Shown one piece after another: positions 51,201-59,922 of a stretch of DNA of 64,000 nucleotides (position 1 is its first letter; the number at the start of each line of letters is the position of its first letter). The DNA is from Oceanicola sp. 502str15. GTDB taxonomy: Bacteria > Pseudomonadota > Alphaproteobacteria > Rhodobacterales > Rhodobacteraceae. Both the position numbers and the translations under genes were made by a program. The stretch is taken from NCBI RefSeq assembly GCF_024105635.1, contig NZ_WYDQ01000001.1, positions 3,782,501 to 3,846,500 on the forward strand. The letters run 5' to 3'. Under the pieces are notes generated by a model that had not been told where the DNA came from, did no database searches, and saw only the letters and a list, made by a program, of their open reading frames with translations.

Positions 51201-51674
51201 CTTGGGCTTGGCGTTGATCAGCTCGGAGATCTGACCCTGCCGCACCAGCGCCGGGCTGTGTGAGCCGGTGGACGCATCGGCAAAAAGCATCTGCACATCG
51301 CGGGCGCGGACATCCTTGGTGTTGGCCTTGTAGGCAGAGCCGGCGTCGCGGGTGATGCGGCGGACGACTTCGAGCACGTCCTGGTCGTTGAAGCCGGCCG
51401 GGGCGAGGCGCTCGGAGTTGTCGATGTGGATCGACACCTCGGCAAAGTTGCGGGCCGGGCGCGAGGCGGCGCCGGCGAAGATCACATCTTCCATGCCGCC
51501 ACCGCGCATGGCGGTTGGGCGGTTTTCGCCCATGACCCAGCGCAGGGCCTCCAGCAGGTTGGACTTGCCGCAGCCATTGGGCCCGACAACGCCCGTGAGC
51601 CCGTTGGCGATGACCAGATCGGTCGGGTCAACGAAACTCTTGAACCCGTTGAGTCTGAGCCGTGTGAACTGCAC
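48216..51674 (-). CDS. smc: Chromosome segregation protein SMC
   Basis: About 1152 residues. Walker A G31-PNGCGKS-38 (then NLLEALRWVMGE) near the N-terminus, two long coiled coils, a hinge around the middle (EGAQVLDMLSVDKGYEKALGAALADDLRAP) and a C-terminal head with the LSGGEQTLTALALIFA signature and Walker B ICVLDEVDAPLDD. The start is taken as GTG 51674 (MQFTRLRLNGFKSFVDPTD), where conserved sequence begins; an upstream ATG at 51776 would add 34 poorly conserved residues. It is the bacterial condensin core. Confidence 0.95.
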   Translation of the reverse strand: MQFTRLRLNGFKSFVDPTDLVIANGLTGVVGPNGCGKSNLLEALRWVMGENRPTAMRGGGMEDVIFAGAASRPARNFAEVSIHIDNSERLAPAGFNDQDVLEVVRRITRDAGSAYKANTKDVRARDVQMLFADASTGSHSPALVRQGQISELINAKPKSRRRILEEAAGISGLYQRRHEAELKLNGAEQNLARVDDVIEQLAAQLSQLARQARQAARYREIGSELRQVEGLLLYRRWMEADEAVASAGQSHRDTVAAASAAERAVLAAEKRRSETDAALPALREEEAIAAAVLQRLQVERGGLREEAARAEATIDTLKSRLAQLTRDMEREEGLNRDAGETVERLGWEEAELQKAGDGQEEKLEEATEAARKAASVLSEIEERLAEQTEDVARLAARHQSAQRMQSDARSGADRNEAEAAKARTQAEEARGRKAGAEEAMRVAKAASEAATLRAEEAEKALESADEARAECAGREAEARAAASAAEGETKTLSAEMHALARLVDREGTEGAQVLDMLSVDKGYEKALGAALADDLRAPAVEADAPSGWAALPDYPAPQGLPGGLHPLADYMHVPDVLKRRMAEVGLVSGPEEGAARQAELKPGQRLVSREGDLWRWDGFRAAAEDAPSAAALRLEQLNRLEELKLDLNEAEARAAGARQAHTTLSEELARVTEADRTARQARREADTAVADASRALSRAESDASMAATRAEAADMAVKRHEDEAKAARERLAEAEAALAQLGDLEEARGNVEAAKSLVENARQDMLSRRAVQDEIRRMGEARVRRLQEIAREVSNWRERLTNAEARSNELNERKTTTEAELATAEAAPDDIEARETKLLDALEKAEERRKGAADKLAAGETAWREAQAEEREATKIAGELREGRAAAQARMEAAQEARKLAEERIHEELECAPADLLQTLEADPDKIPDVERLENDLSRLRRQRDSLGAVNLRAEEDAKEVQTEHDELVKEKADLEEAIRALRNGIAGLNKEGRERLLTAFEQVNSNFTLLFKHLFGGGEASLELVESDDPLEAGLEIMCMPPGKKLSTLSLLSGGEQTLTALALIFAVFLANPAPICVLDEVDAPLDDANVTRFCDLLDEMTRRTDTRFLIITHHAVTMSRMDRLFGVTMQEQGVSQLVSVDLKKAEALVA

Positions 51675-51857
51675 GCTGCCTGCTGCCCCTTTTTGGCGCC
51701 CCTGTCCGTCCCCGTGCCCCGGCGGGGCGATTCCCCGGGGCTGGCCCATGTTTGGGGGGGAGGGGGCGTCTGTCAATCAGCATGTGGCAGCGTTTTGGCG
51801 GTTATCCACAAGATATGGAGCGGTTGACGGCGGGTCGCCGCCGGGGAAGATCGCAGC

Positions 51858-52313
51858 ATGAGCCTCAAGATCTCCCGCGGCGATCCCCGCCATCCCGATG
51901 CCACCGACCTGCTGAAGCAGAGCCAGGCGCTGATGCAGCGGCTGTTTCCGCCGGAGGACAACTTTTTCCTCGATATCGACGCACTTTGCGGCCGCGACAT
52001 CCGGTTTTTCGTGGCCAAGGAGGACGGTCGCATCCTCGGGGTGGGCGCGCTGGCGCTGCGGAAGGGATATGGCGAGGTGAAGTCGATGTTCACCCGCGAA
52101 TCCGCCCGCGGCCGGGGGATTGCGGCACTGCTTCTGGCCGAGATCGAGGCCGAGGCGCGCCGGGAGGGGTATGACCTGCTGCGGCTGGAGACGGGCAACA
52201 GCCTGGCGTCGGCGCATCGGATCTATGGCAAGGCCGGGTTCGTCCAGCGGGGGGCATTCGGCGATTATCCCGAAGCGCCCTCATCGCTGTTCATGGAAAA
52301 GCGCCTGGACTGA
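51858..52313 (+). CDS. GNAT-family N-acetyltransferase
   Basis: A 151-residue acetyltransferase fold: DIRFFVAKEDGRILGVGALALRKGYGEVKSMFTRESARGRGIAALLLAEIEAEARREGYDLLRLETGNSLASAHRIYGKAGF. The RGRGIA coenzyme-A loop and the YGKAGF end are typical. Substrate unknown. It converges with the flagellar gene at 52317. Confidence 0.9.
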   Translation: MSLKISRGDPRHPDATDLLKQSQALMQRLFPPEDNFFLDIDALCGRDIRFFVAKEDGRILGVGALALRKGYGEVKSMFTRESARGRGIAALLLAEIEAEARREGYDLLRLETGNSLASAHRIYGKAGFVQRGAFGDYPEAPSSLFMEKRLD

Positions 52314-52316
52314 GGG

Positions 52317-52670
52317 CTAGAGCTTTTTCATCAGGGCGCGGCTGGCCTGCATCTGGCCAAAGGACCGGGCCAGCGCCTTGCGGGCCTTGGCCGAAGCGGC
52401 ACGCGCGCGGGCGAGGTCGCGGTTGAGGGCGGCCTTGCGGGCATCTGTCCAGCGGAGCCAGACATTTGTGGCGCGGGCATGCGCCGGGCTGAAATGCGCC
52501 GGGTCGGAGGCATCGGCCATGGCCTTGTGGCGGGCCTCGTCGAGCGCCTCGACGGCGGTGGAGAGCCGGGCCTCTTCGGCCAGCCGCAGCTTCAGCTTGC
52601 TCTGGCCCGACATGAACCGCGCTTCCATCAGCCCCGCAAGCTGTTGCATCTGCTTCTTTTTCACGGTCAT
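52317..52670 (-). CDS. Small helical protein after flhB, possible FliJ-like
   Basis: A 117-residue highly charged, Ala/Lys/Arg-rich protein predicted to be mainly helical (coiled-coil-like). No domain is recognised. Its start overlaps the flhB stop (ATGA), so it is coupled to the export-gate genes. Size, charge and coil suggest a FliJ-type export chaperone, which is a guess from context. Confidence 0.75.
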   Translation of the reverse strand: MTVKKKQMQQLAGLMEARFMSGQSKLKLRLAEEARLSTAVEALDEARHKAMADASDPAHFSPAHARATNVWLRWTDARKAALNRDLARARAASAKARKALARSFGQMQASRALMKKL

Positions 52671-53770
52671 GAGCCGGACCTGTTGGTATAGCTCGCACGT
52701 GCCTTCTGGCGCATTGCCTCTGAAAAGCGAATGGCGGCGGCGACGGGCGCGTAGTGGTCAGGGCGGATCTCTTCGCCCAGCTCCACGGTGGCATGGAGCG
52801 CCCGCGCGGTGGGCGGGTCGCGGTGGATCGGAACCCCGGCCTCCTGCGCCCGCGCGCGAATGCGGGCCGCCAGCTCATCGACCCCCTTGGCGACGCAGAC
52901 CGGCGCGCCGGGCGTCAGCCGGTCCCACTTGAGGGCGACGGCATAGTGCTGCGGGTTGACGATGACCACATCGGCCTTGGGCACCTCGCTCATCATCTGC
53001 GCCGAGGCGATCTCGATGGCCTTCTGGCGGCGGAACTGGCGGATGTGCGGGTCGCCCTCACTTTCCTTGTGCTCGTCCTTCAGTTCCTGGTGGCTCATCC
53101 GGTTCTTGCGCATGTGCTCGGCCTGTTGCCACAGGAAGTCGACCGTGGCGATTGCGGCCATGATGGCGGTGACGATCATCAGGAAATCGAGGCACAGCCG
53201 GCCGAGCAGCGCCCCGACCTGACCGGGCTCGAGGGCGGCGGCGGAGAGCATGTCGGGGAGGCGCCGGTTGAGGTACGCGAAGAGCACGAAGGAGATGATG
53301 GTGAGCTTGACGAAGCTCTTGAAGAACTCGAACAGCCCGTTGCGGCCAAACTTGTTCTTGGCGTTGGAGAGCGGCGAGATGCGGCTGAGTTTGAACTGAA
53401 GCTTTTCCGGCGCGAAGGTGATGGCCCGCTGCGCAACCAGCGATGCGATGCAGGCCAGCGCCGGGATGGCAAACCAGGGGGCCATGGTGCCGGCGATCTT
53501 GGTCATCAGCCCGCCCGAGAGTGTGGCAAAGCCCGGGCCGGTCAGGAGCGGGGCGAGCCGGTCGGCCTGGGCGAGAAGTTGGCTGCCGGTCGCGCCTAGC
53601 CCGGTGATGCTGGAGGCGCCGACGGTGAACGCAGCCAGCAGCAACGCGCCGTAGGCCGTGGCGGTGGTGATATCGGTCGAGCGGGGCACCTCGCCCTTCT
53701 TGCGGGCATCATCGAGGCGCTTCTGGGTTGGCTCGTGTTGCTTGTCGCTGTCGTCATCCTGCCCCGCCAT
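52667..53770 (-). CDS. flhB: Flagellar export switch protein FlhB
   Basis: A 367-residue membrane protein: EPTQKRLDDARKKGEVPRSTDI at the N-terminus, four membrane segments and the cytoplasmic domain with the autocleavage loop VIVNPQHYAVALKWD. The usual NPTH is NPQH here; Asn and Pro at the cut site are kept. C-terminal to it is CVAKGVDELAARIRARAQEAGVPIHRDPPTARALH. It controls export of rod/hook and filament substrates. Confidence 0.96.
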   Translation of the reverse strand: MAGQDDDSDKQHEPTQKRLDDARKKGEVPRSTDITTATAYGALLLAAFTVGASSITGLGATGSQLLAQADRLAPLLTGPGFATLSGGLMTKIAGTMAPWFAIPALACIASLVAQRAITFAPEKLQFKLSRISPLSNAKNKFGRNGLFEFFKSFVKLTIISFVLFAYLNRRLPDMLSAAALEPGQVGALLGRLCLDFLMIVTAIMAAIATVDFLWQQAEHMRKNRMSHQELKDEHKESEGDPHIRQFRRQKAIEIASAQMMSEVPKADVVIVNPQHYAVALKWDRLTPGAPVCVAKGVDELAARIRARAQEAGVPIHRDPPTARALHATVELGEEIRPDHYAPVAAAIRFSEAMRQKARASYTNRSGS

Positions 53771-53773
53771 GTG

Positions 53774-54547
53774 CTACCCGCCGAAGGGTGTGGCCATGTA
53801 GCGCTGAAGCGCGGTGAGCCAGAGGGAGAGCAGATAGGGCGTGGACAGGAACAGCAGGATCAAGCCGCCCGCTGTGATGGCGGGCGCGCCGACGAATGCC
53901 ACCATGAGCTGCGGCATGGCGCGGTTGATGACGCCGAGCGCGATGTTGTAGATCAGCGCCGCGATGATGAAGGGCGATGCCAGCGAAAAGGCCATGCCGA
54001 AGGCCGCAGATACCCGTGACACTCCCCACTCCATCGCGTCGCCGGCACCCAGCACGGCGCCGACCGGCAGCACCTTATAGCTTTCCACGAAGCCCATGGC
54101 GACCTGCACATGGAGCCCCGACGTGGCGGCCAGCGCCAGCCCGGCGACCACGAAGAGGTGGCCGATGGCGGGCTGCGGGTCGACATTTGGCGACGCGCCG
54201 AAGATCTGTGCCAGTGAGGTGGATTGCGCCGCCATCGAGCCCGCGACCTGCAGGGCGAAGATGAAGAGGCGAAGGCCGAAGCCGAAGGTCAGGCCGATGA
54301 CGATTTCGCTCAAGAGGGTCAACGACAGGGCGATCCCTGCCAATGATGTTGCCTGCGGCACCGGGACCAGCGGCGCGACGATGGCGGTGAAGGCCAGCGC
54401 CGCGCCAAGGCGGATGCGGGCCGGCACGCCCTGCTCACCGAAGGCCGGGATCAGCGCCATGGCCGCCCCGACCCGCAGGAAGACGGTGAAGCCGGTGAGC
54501 AGCGCGGCCTGCGAGAAGCCGAGCAGCTGGGCCAGCGCTTCGATCAT
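53774..54547 (-). CDS. fliR: Flagellar export gate protein FliR
   Basis: A 257-residue membrane protein from ATG 54547 (MIEALAQLLGFSQAALLTGFTVFLRVGAAMALIPAFGEQGVPARIRLGAALAF), with about six hydrophobic segments and the AAQSTSLAQIFG region. It overlaps flhA by ATGA and precedes flhB by 3 nt. Confidence 0.95.
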   Translation of the reverse strand: MIEALAQLLGFSQAALLTGFTVFLRVGAAMALIPAFGEQGVPARIRLGAALAFTAIVAPLVPVPQATSLAGIALSLTLLSEIVIGLTFGFGLRLFIFALQVAGSMAAQSTSLAQIFGASPNVDPQPAIGHLFVVAGLALAATSGLHVQVAMGFVESYKVLPVGAVLGAGDAMEWGVSRVSAAFGMAFSLASPFIIAALIYNIALGVINRAMPQLMVAFVGAPAITAGGLILLFLSTPYLLSLWLTALQRYMATPFGG

Positions 54548-56628
54548 GCCGCGATCACGCCAAGCAGGGCAGGGCGGGCGTCCATTCCGATTTCTTCGAA
54601 GGAGAGAACCGGCGTTGCGATGCCCTTGGCGGTCAGCACTGTTTTCAGGAACCGGCGGCGGCGCGAGGTTGTGACCAGCGCGGGCGACACCCCGTCTTCC
54701 GCGACCCGCGCCAGCTTCTCGGAAACCCCGGTGGCCAACTTGGAAAACGCCTCCGGCGGCAAGGCGATATCCTCGGTGCCGTTGCCACCGTCGACCTGAT
54801 GCGCAAGGAACTGCTCTTCCCATTCTGGCGCGAGTTGCAGCAGCGGGAGGGTGCCATCATCGCGGCGCAGCTCCGAGACCAGCTGGAACCCGAGCCTCTG
54901 GCGCACATGCTCGCAGATGGTCTCGGGGGCGGAATATGTGCCGCGCGCCTCGGAGATCGACTCGAGAATGAGCGGCAGGTTGCGGATTGAAACCTGCTCG
55001 TCGAGCAGTAGCCGCAACACCGCGAGCAACAGCTCGATGGGCACCTTGTCGGGCACCAGCTCGTCAATCAGGCGCTTGTTGGCTTCGGCCCGCACCGGAT
55101 CGGACAGGTTGGCGAGCTCTTCGAGCAGGCGTCGCAGGGCCTTCATGGTCAGGAGGCGGGCAAAGTTGCGCTTGAGCACCTCCAGCAGGTGGGTCGCCAG
55201 CACCTCCGCCGGGGTGACGACGGTTGACCCCTGCAAGGCGGCGTCTTCGCGATCGTTCTCCGAGATCCAGCGGGCGGGCGCGCCGTAGACCGGCTCGTGG
55301 CAGTCCTCGCCGGGTGGTAGCAGCTCGGGCAGGTCGCCGGCCAGAGCAAGGACCCGCTCGGGATGGAGGAGATTGGTGGCCTGGGTCACGCCGTGGATGC
55401 GGATGGCGTAGGTTTCGGACCGCAGCGCGGCATTGTCCGTCAGCCGGATCTCGGGGAGAATCAGGCCGAAGGAGGCGGCGACATGGGCGCGCATGTTCTC
55501 GATTCTTGCGTCGAGGCCAGTCGCCGGATCGAGCACCATGGACACGAGGTCCGGCGCAAACTCCACGTGAATATCGTCGAGATCCAGCATGTCGCCCATG
55601 GATTTGCGTTGGGTCTTGGGTTCTTCGGGCGGCGGCAGGGCGGCGGCCAGGGCCTCGGCCTCGAGGGCGACATGACGGCGCCAGGCAAAGAGGCCCAAGG
55701 TCGCCGCTCCGGCAAAGAAGGGCAGCATCGGCAGGCCGGGCACGAGACCGAAGAGCGCCATGAGCACGGCGACGGTGGCGATGGCCGCGGGGTGCTTGCC
55801 GAGCTGGCCGACAAGGGCCAGGTCGGTCGCGCCCCGCTCGCCGCCGCGGGCCAGCAGAAGCGCCGAGGCGATGGAGATGATGACCGCGGGGATCTGGGTG
55901 ACGAGCCCGTCGCCGACCGTCAGGATCGCATAGGTGTGGAAGGCGTCGGCGATGGGCAGGCCGTGCACGGCCGTTCCCATCACCAGCCCCATCACGAGGT
56001 TCAGCAAGGTGATGAGCAGCCCCGCCATCGCATCGCCTTTGACAAACTTCGACGCTCCGTCGAGAGAGCCGAAAAAGGTGGTTTCCGCCTGTTCGCGCTC
56101 GCGCCGGGACTTGGCCTCTTCGTGGTCGATCGCACCTGCCGACATGTCGGAGTCGATGGCGAGTTGCTTGCCCGGCATCCCGTCGAGCGCGAAGCGGGCG
56201 CCCACCTCTGCCATGCGGGCGGCCCCCTTTGTGATGACCATGAAGTTCACGATCATCAGCACTCCGAAGACCACGAGCCCGAGGAAGACCGAGCCGCCCA
56301 TCACGAACATCGCAAAGCCTTCGATCACAGAGCCGGCGGCCCGCGTGCCCGTGTGACCCTCGCCGATGATGAGCTTGGTGGAGCTGACGTTGAGCGACAG
56401 CCGCAACATCAGGGAGGCCAGCAGGATTGTCGGGAAAGACGAAAAATCCAGCGGGCGTTCGATGAAGAGGGTGACGGTGAAGATCAGGATTGCGAGGGCA
56501 AAGCTTCCTGCGAGGCCAACGTCGAGCACCCAGGACGGCATTGGCAGAATCATCATGGTGATGACCCCCATCAAGGCGAGGGCCAGCAGGATCGTCGGTC
56601 GGAACAGATCGGCCTTGCCGAGGGTCAC
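54544..56628 (-). CDS. flhA: Flagellar biosynthesis protein FlhA
   Basis: A 694-residue protein starting with GTG. The N-terminal half has eight membrane segments with the conserved FHIPEP-like loop region (GARFALDGMPGKQLAIDSDMSAGAIDHEEAKSRRE), the C-terminal half is the cytoplasmic ring domain (LLTMKALRRLLEELANLSDPVRAEANKRLIDELVP). It is the export motor ring. Confidence 0.97.
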   Translation of the reverse strand: MTLGKADLFRPTILLALALMGVITMMILPMPSWVLDVGLAGSFALAILIFTVTLFIERPLDFSSFPTILLASLMLRLSLNVSSTKLIIGEGHTGTRAAGSVIEGFAMFVMGGSVFLGLVVFGVLMIVNFMVITKGAARMAEVGARFALDGMPGKQLAIDSDMSAGAIDHEEAKSRREREQAETTFFGSLDGASKFVKGDAMAGLLITLLNLVMGLVMGTAVHGLPIADAFHTYAILTVGDGLVTQIPAVIISIASALLLARGGERGATDLALVGQLGKHPAAIATVAVLMALFGLVPGLPMLPFFAGAATLGLFAWRRHVALEAEALAAALPPPEEPKTQRKSMGDMLDLDDIHVEFAPDLVSMVLDPATGLDARIENMRAHVAASFGLILPEIRLTDNAALRSETYAIRIHGVTQATNLLHPERVLALAGDLPELLPPGEDCHEPVYGAPARWISENDREDAALQGSTVVTPAEVLATHLLEVLKRNFARLLTMKALRRLLEELANLSDPVRAEANKRLIDELVPDKVPIELLLAVLRLLLDEQVSIRNLPLILESISEARGTYSAPETICEHVRQRLGFQLVSELRRDDGTLPLLQLAPEWEEQFLAHQVDGGNGTEDIALPPEAFSKLATGVSEKLARVAEDGVSPALVTTSRRRRFLKTVLTAKGIATPVLSFEEIGMDARPALLGVIAA

Positions 56629-56630
56629 GT

Positions 56631-57434
56631 TCAGAGGCCTTCAGCCGGCGGGAAGAGGCTGGCCCCCTGCGCCGCCGGGCTGGTGGGCACAAGCGAGCCG
56701 AGCACGGGCGCGGCGCCGGCGTCCTTGAGTAACGGATAGGTGTTGAGGCGGGGTTCTTGCGTTTCGATCCCGTTGCCCGGCCTGTGGGCCACCGTTGCGA
56801 AATCGTCCGAACGGAGCGTGCTGCGATTGCGGTTGAAGCGGGTAAGCCAACGCTCGGACTCCTCCGGAGGCAGGCCTTGAAGGGCTGCCGCAGCGTTGCC
56901 CCAACCGCCGGTTTGAGCCTGGAGGCTTGTGAGAAGGGAAGCGGCGAACTCGGCGTTGACACGCGGGGTCAGCATATCTTCGAGCGAGGCGAACTGAGGC
57001 CCGTATTTGGCGTAATCGACCTGAAAGCATCCGAGGCCGAGTGCCGGGTGTCCCGACTTGATCTGCTGGTAGGCGTAGGCGCGGGCATCGTCGGCGGTTT
57101 CGAACCAGACTCTTTGGCCCTCCGCACCGACCGTCCATGGCCAGGGAACCAGCCCGTCGTCACTCTTGCGGCCGCTGACCGTGAGCATGATGGCCCGCAA
57201 GACCGAGAGCGGAACACCGGATTTTTCGGAGGCTTCCCTGGCAGCGGCTTCGCAAAGTTCGGGCCTCGAGGGCTGGGCGAGCGCGGGCAGCGACATGAGG
57301 GCGAGGGCAAGGACCGCGAGCAGAGCATAGATGCGGCGAGCGCGACGGCGGGAGAACGTAGGAACACGTGGCGTCGTTGACAGCCCGCGCGGTGCAACGC
57401 TGGGGCCGCCTTCTGGCGGGCAAGGGGAGGTCAT
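56631..57434 (-). CDS. SLT-like (lytic transglycosylase fold) protein lacking the catalytic Glu
   Basis: About 267 residues with an N-terminal hydrophobic segment (YALLAVLALALMSLPALAQ). The SLT fold is recognisable: CEAAAREASEKSGVPLSVLRAIMLTVSGRK, GHPALGLGCFQVDYAKYG and NAEFAASLLTSLQAQTGGWGNAAAALQG. Where transglycosylases carry Glu-Ser/Thr-Gly, this protein has Val-Ser-Gly (codon GTC), so the acid/base is absent. It is inserted between flhA and an 804-residue periplasmic protein in the motor operon. It may be a binding-only relative at the rod. Start (ATG 57434) is uncertain; no ribosome site is obvious. Confidence 0.78.
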   Translation of the reverse strand: MTSPCPPEGGPSVAPRGLSTTPRVPTFSRRRARRIYALLAVLALALMSLPALAQPSRPELCEAAAREASEKSGVPLSVLRAIMLTVSGRKSDDGLVPWPWTVGAEGQRVWFETADDARAYAYQQIKSGHPALGLGCFQVDYAKYGPQFASLEDMLTPRVNAEFAASLLTSLQAQTGGWGNAAAALQGLPPEESERWLTRFNRNRSTLRSDDFATVAHRPGNGIETQEPRLNTYPLLKDAGAAPVLGSLVPTSPAAQGASLFPPAEGL

Positions 57435-57507
57435 GAGGGATCACAGTTCTGGCTAATCGATGATACGCCCAGCCTAGGCGATCAGAGTTACCATAAGGTT
57501 TCTGCCC

Positions 57508-59922
57508 TCAGGCTCCGGGCTGAATTTCGGGATCATTTTGCGACGGGGAGAGGGCCCGGGTGGCGGAGGATTTTTCCTGCAGAAGCGTCTCGATCGCACT
57601 CCGGCGCTGGCGAATTTTCTGCAGCAGCTCCTCCGTACCTGCCAGGCTCGGTTCGGCGGGTGCGACCGGCGCGTTCTCGGCCTGTACGGCCTCGGAGAAT
57701 CCCGCTTCGGTTTCCGTGCCTGATTCGCGAATTGCTTCGGTATCGCCGCTGGCCCAGGCTGCGCGCCGTGCCGCGTCTTCGTCGCCCGCGACACGACTCA
57801 TCGTATGGGCGCGGTCATGCTCGCCAAGCCTTGCCAGAAGCTCACCGCGAAGGGCGTCGCTCTCGGGCCCCTGCAAGCCGGCGAGTGAGGCCAGTGCCCG
57901 TTCGTATCGGCCGAGCGCCATGAGTGCACGCACGCGCATCAGGCGATAGGCATCCTCGGGAGGGAGCCCGTCGGATCGTTGAAGTGCCTGCTCGGGAAAG
58001 CCGAGTGACAGCAGGCGCGAGGCGAGAGCAAATGCGGTTTCTTCGCTGACCTGTGTGTGAAGATCGTTGTATGCGGGGTCGAAGAGGGTTCGAAGGAAGA
58101 CCTCGTCGGAGGCGTTCTTCGCGAGGATCAGGGAGACGGTATCGCGGGCTTCGTTGATAGAACCTGGGTTGGCACCCGGGCTGTGGGCGTTGGCCGCAGT
58201 GAGCCGTTCGAAAGCTTTATCGAAGTCCCCGTCGCGGGCGTAGGCGGGGGCGATCGCGACCATGAGGGTGTAGGCAAGCGGCCTGTCCCGATGCTCGAAG
58301 ATGATCGATTCGACCAGGTCAATCCGGTCAGGAGCCAGCGGGCGGCCCTGCTCATTGGCCAGACGGACAAGCTCGACGAGCGCTTCGGGCACCTCGGCCT
58401 GATTGGATTCCAGCACGCCTTCAAGGAGGTCTTCGGCGGCACCATTGCTGGCCTGTGATCTGAAGCCCTCTCCTCCGGCCGCATGATCGCCCTCTTCTGC
58501 CAAGGCGGCCTGAAGCATCTGGTAGCCGGAGCCATGGTCGCCATCTGCCCGCGAGAGCGTGTCCCGCAGGCTAGCCGCCAGCTCCACGTGGTTTCGGGCG
58601 AGCAGGCTCTGTGCGACTCTCGGCACAACCAGCCGTCGCAGATGCAGCGGCAAATCTGAGGCCGTGGCAGCGATATCGCGCGAGGTGGCGTCGCTCAGTG
58701 TGGCTGGCACAGGCCCGGTCAGCATGGCCCAAAAGCTGGCCTGTCCGGGACAGCCGACGTGGCCGACGAGGGCCGGACCGGCCTTGCCCGGTATGTCGTC
58801 GAGCCCGGCTGCAAGCGCACGGTATAGGGGGGCATCGGGGTCGTCCGGCATGAAATCATCAACCACCTGACGTGCTTCGGCGCCGAAGCCGAGGTAGAGA
58901 TAAGACCGCGCCAATGCGGCGGCGGCCTGGGAATTGGGGGTGTCAAACTCGCGCAGCAAGGCCTGCCGGGCGGTGCCGATCATTTCATGTGGCTCTGCTT
59001 CGGGCTCGGAGATCAGAAAATCGAAGTGGCGTGGGTCGAGGCAGGCTGTCGCCGTTTCGGCGAGCCTCTCAGCCGGATTGGGCGCGGCGCGGTCGACGCC
59101 GGTAATTGCCCCCACGTTCTCGCCGGGATGATTGCTCGGGGGCATGTCGGCACCGGGTTGTGCCACCTCGCCGTCGAGCCCGCCGTAGTCGGGATTGGGC
59201 TTCACCATGCCCTGCGAGCCGGCCCGGGCGAGCTGCTTGAGGAGCTCGGCCTCGATTTCTGCGATACGCTGCCGCTCCCTCGCCTCGGCGAAAGGATCGG
59301 TGGCGCCGGGGTCTTCACGCGCGGGCGCAGTTGGCTCTTCCTGCTTTGGCGGCTGGTCCGCCATGTTGGGAAGCGCGACATGGCGGTCGTACCGGCGGCG
59401 CAGTTTGCCCGAGAACATTGGCGGCAGCACACCATCTGCAACCGCTACGGGGGCGGGAGCGCCGATCGGCTCGGCGCTTGGACTGGCCGTTTCGGTTGGT
59501 GGCACCTGCGCGGTCATCAACCGGTTGTTGGCCTCCTGTGCGGGCGGCGCGGCGCCATCCACGATATCCACGGCGACCACCTGTGTGCCGGTTTGGACCG
59601 GACGGATGTGACAGGCGCAACCAGATGTGATGATCAGCCTCCCGGCCTCCTGCGTGTACGCAAGATTCTGGATGCGATCCCGCCGGATACGGCGAAACGC
59701 GATGGACATGTCGAGTGCGATATCTCGGCGGGCAAGCTCCAGAACATAGCCGCCTTCGGTTCGCCCGACCTTCCAATCGGTTCCCTGTTGCAGCCCAAGC
59801 GCGATTCGGGTGAATCCGCTGTGCTCGCCAGTCGTCAGCAAGACAGTTTCAGCCTGCGAGGACGTGCTCGCAAGCAACACGGCGGCAAATAGCACCGCCC
59901 GGAGGCTGACGCGAAAGATCAC
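57508..59922 (-). CDS. Large periplasmic protein of the flagellar motor operon, unknown function
   Basis: An 804-residue protein with a GTG start overlapping the motA stop and a signal peptide (MIFRVSLRAVLFAAVLLASTSSQA). Residues about 25-130 are strand-rich (LALGLQQGTDWKVGRTEGGYVLELARRDIALDMSIAFRRIRRDRIQNL), then comes a long low-complexity linker and from about 300 on a helical, TPR-like array (repeated A..LARSYLYLGFGAEARQVVDDF, AFERLTAAN, ALMALGRYERALASLAGL). I do not recognise the family. Its coupling to motA suggests a role in motor or stator function in the periplasm. Confidence 0.85.
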   Translation of the reverse strand: MIFRVSLRAVLFAAVLLASTSSQAETVLLTTGEHSGFTRIALGLQQGTDWKVGRTEGGYVLELARRDIALDMSIAFRRIRRDRIQNLAYTQEAGRLIITSGCACHIRPVQTGTQVVAVDIVDGAAPPAQEANNRLMTAQVPPTETASPSAEPIGAPAPVAVADGVLPPMFSGKLRRRYDRHVALPNMADQPPKQEEPTAPAREDPGATDPFAEARERQRIAEIEAELLKQLARAGSQGMVKPNPDYGGLDGEVAQPGADMPPSNHPGENVGAITGVDRAAPNPAERLAETATACLDPRHFDFLISEPEAEPHEMIGTARQALLREFDTPNSQAAAALARSYLYLGFGAEARQVVDDFMPDDPDAPLYRALAAGLDDIPGKAGPALVGHVGCPGQASFWAMLTGPVPATLSDATSRDIAATASDLPLHLRRLVVPRVAQSLLARNHVELAASLRDTLSRADGDHGSGYQMLQAALAEEGDHAAGGEGFRSQASNGAAEDLLEGVLESNQAEVPEALVELVRLANEQGRPLAPDRIDLVESIIFEHRDRPLAYTLMVAIAPAYARDGDFDKAFERLTAANAHSPGANPGSINEARDTVSLILAKNASDEVFLRTLFDPAYNDLHTQVSEETAFALASRLLSLGFPEQALQRSDGLPPEDAYRLMRVRALMALGRYERALASLAGLQGPESDALRGELLARLGEHDRAHTMSRVAGDEDAARRAAWASGDTEAIRESGTETEAGFSEAVQAENAPVAPAEPSLAGTEELLQKIRQRRSAIETLLQEKSSATRALSPSQNDPEIQPGA

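Noticed and set aside
48216..51776. SMC start at ATG 51776
   Set aside because: The first 34 residues would be Gly/Pro-rich and unlike SMC; conserved sequence starts at the GTG at 51674.
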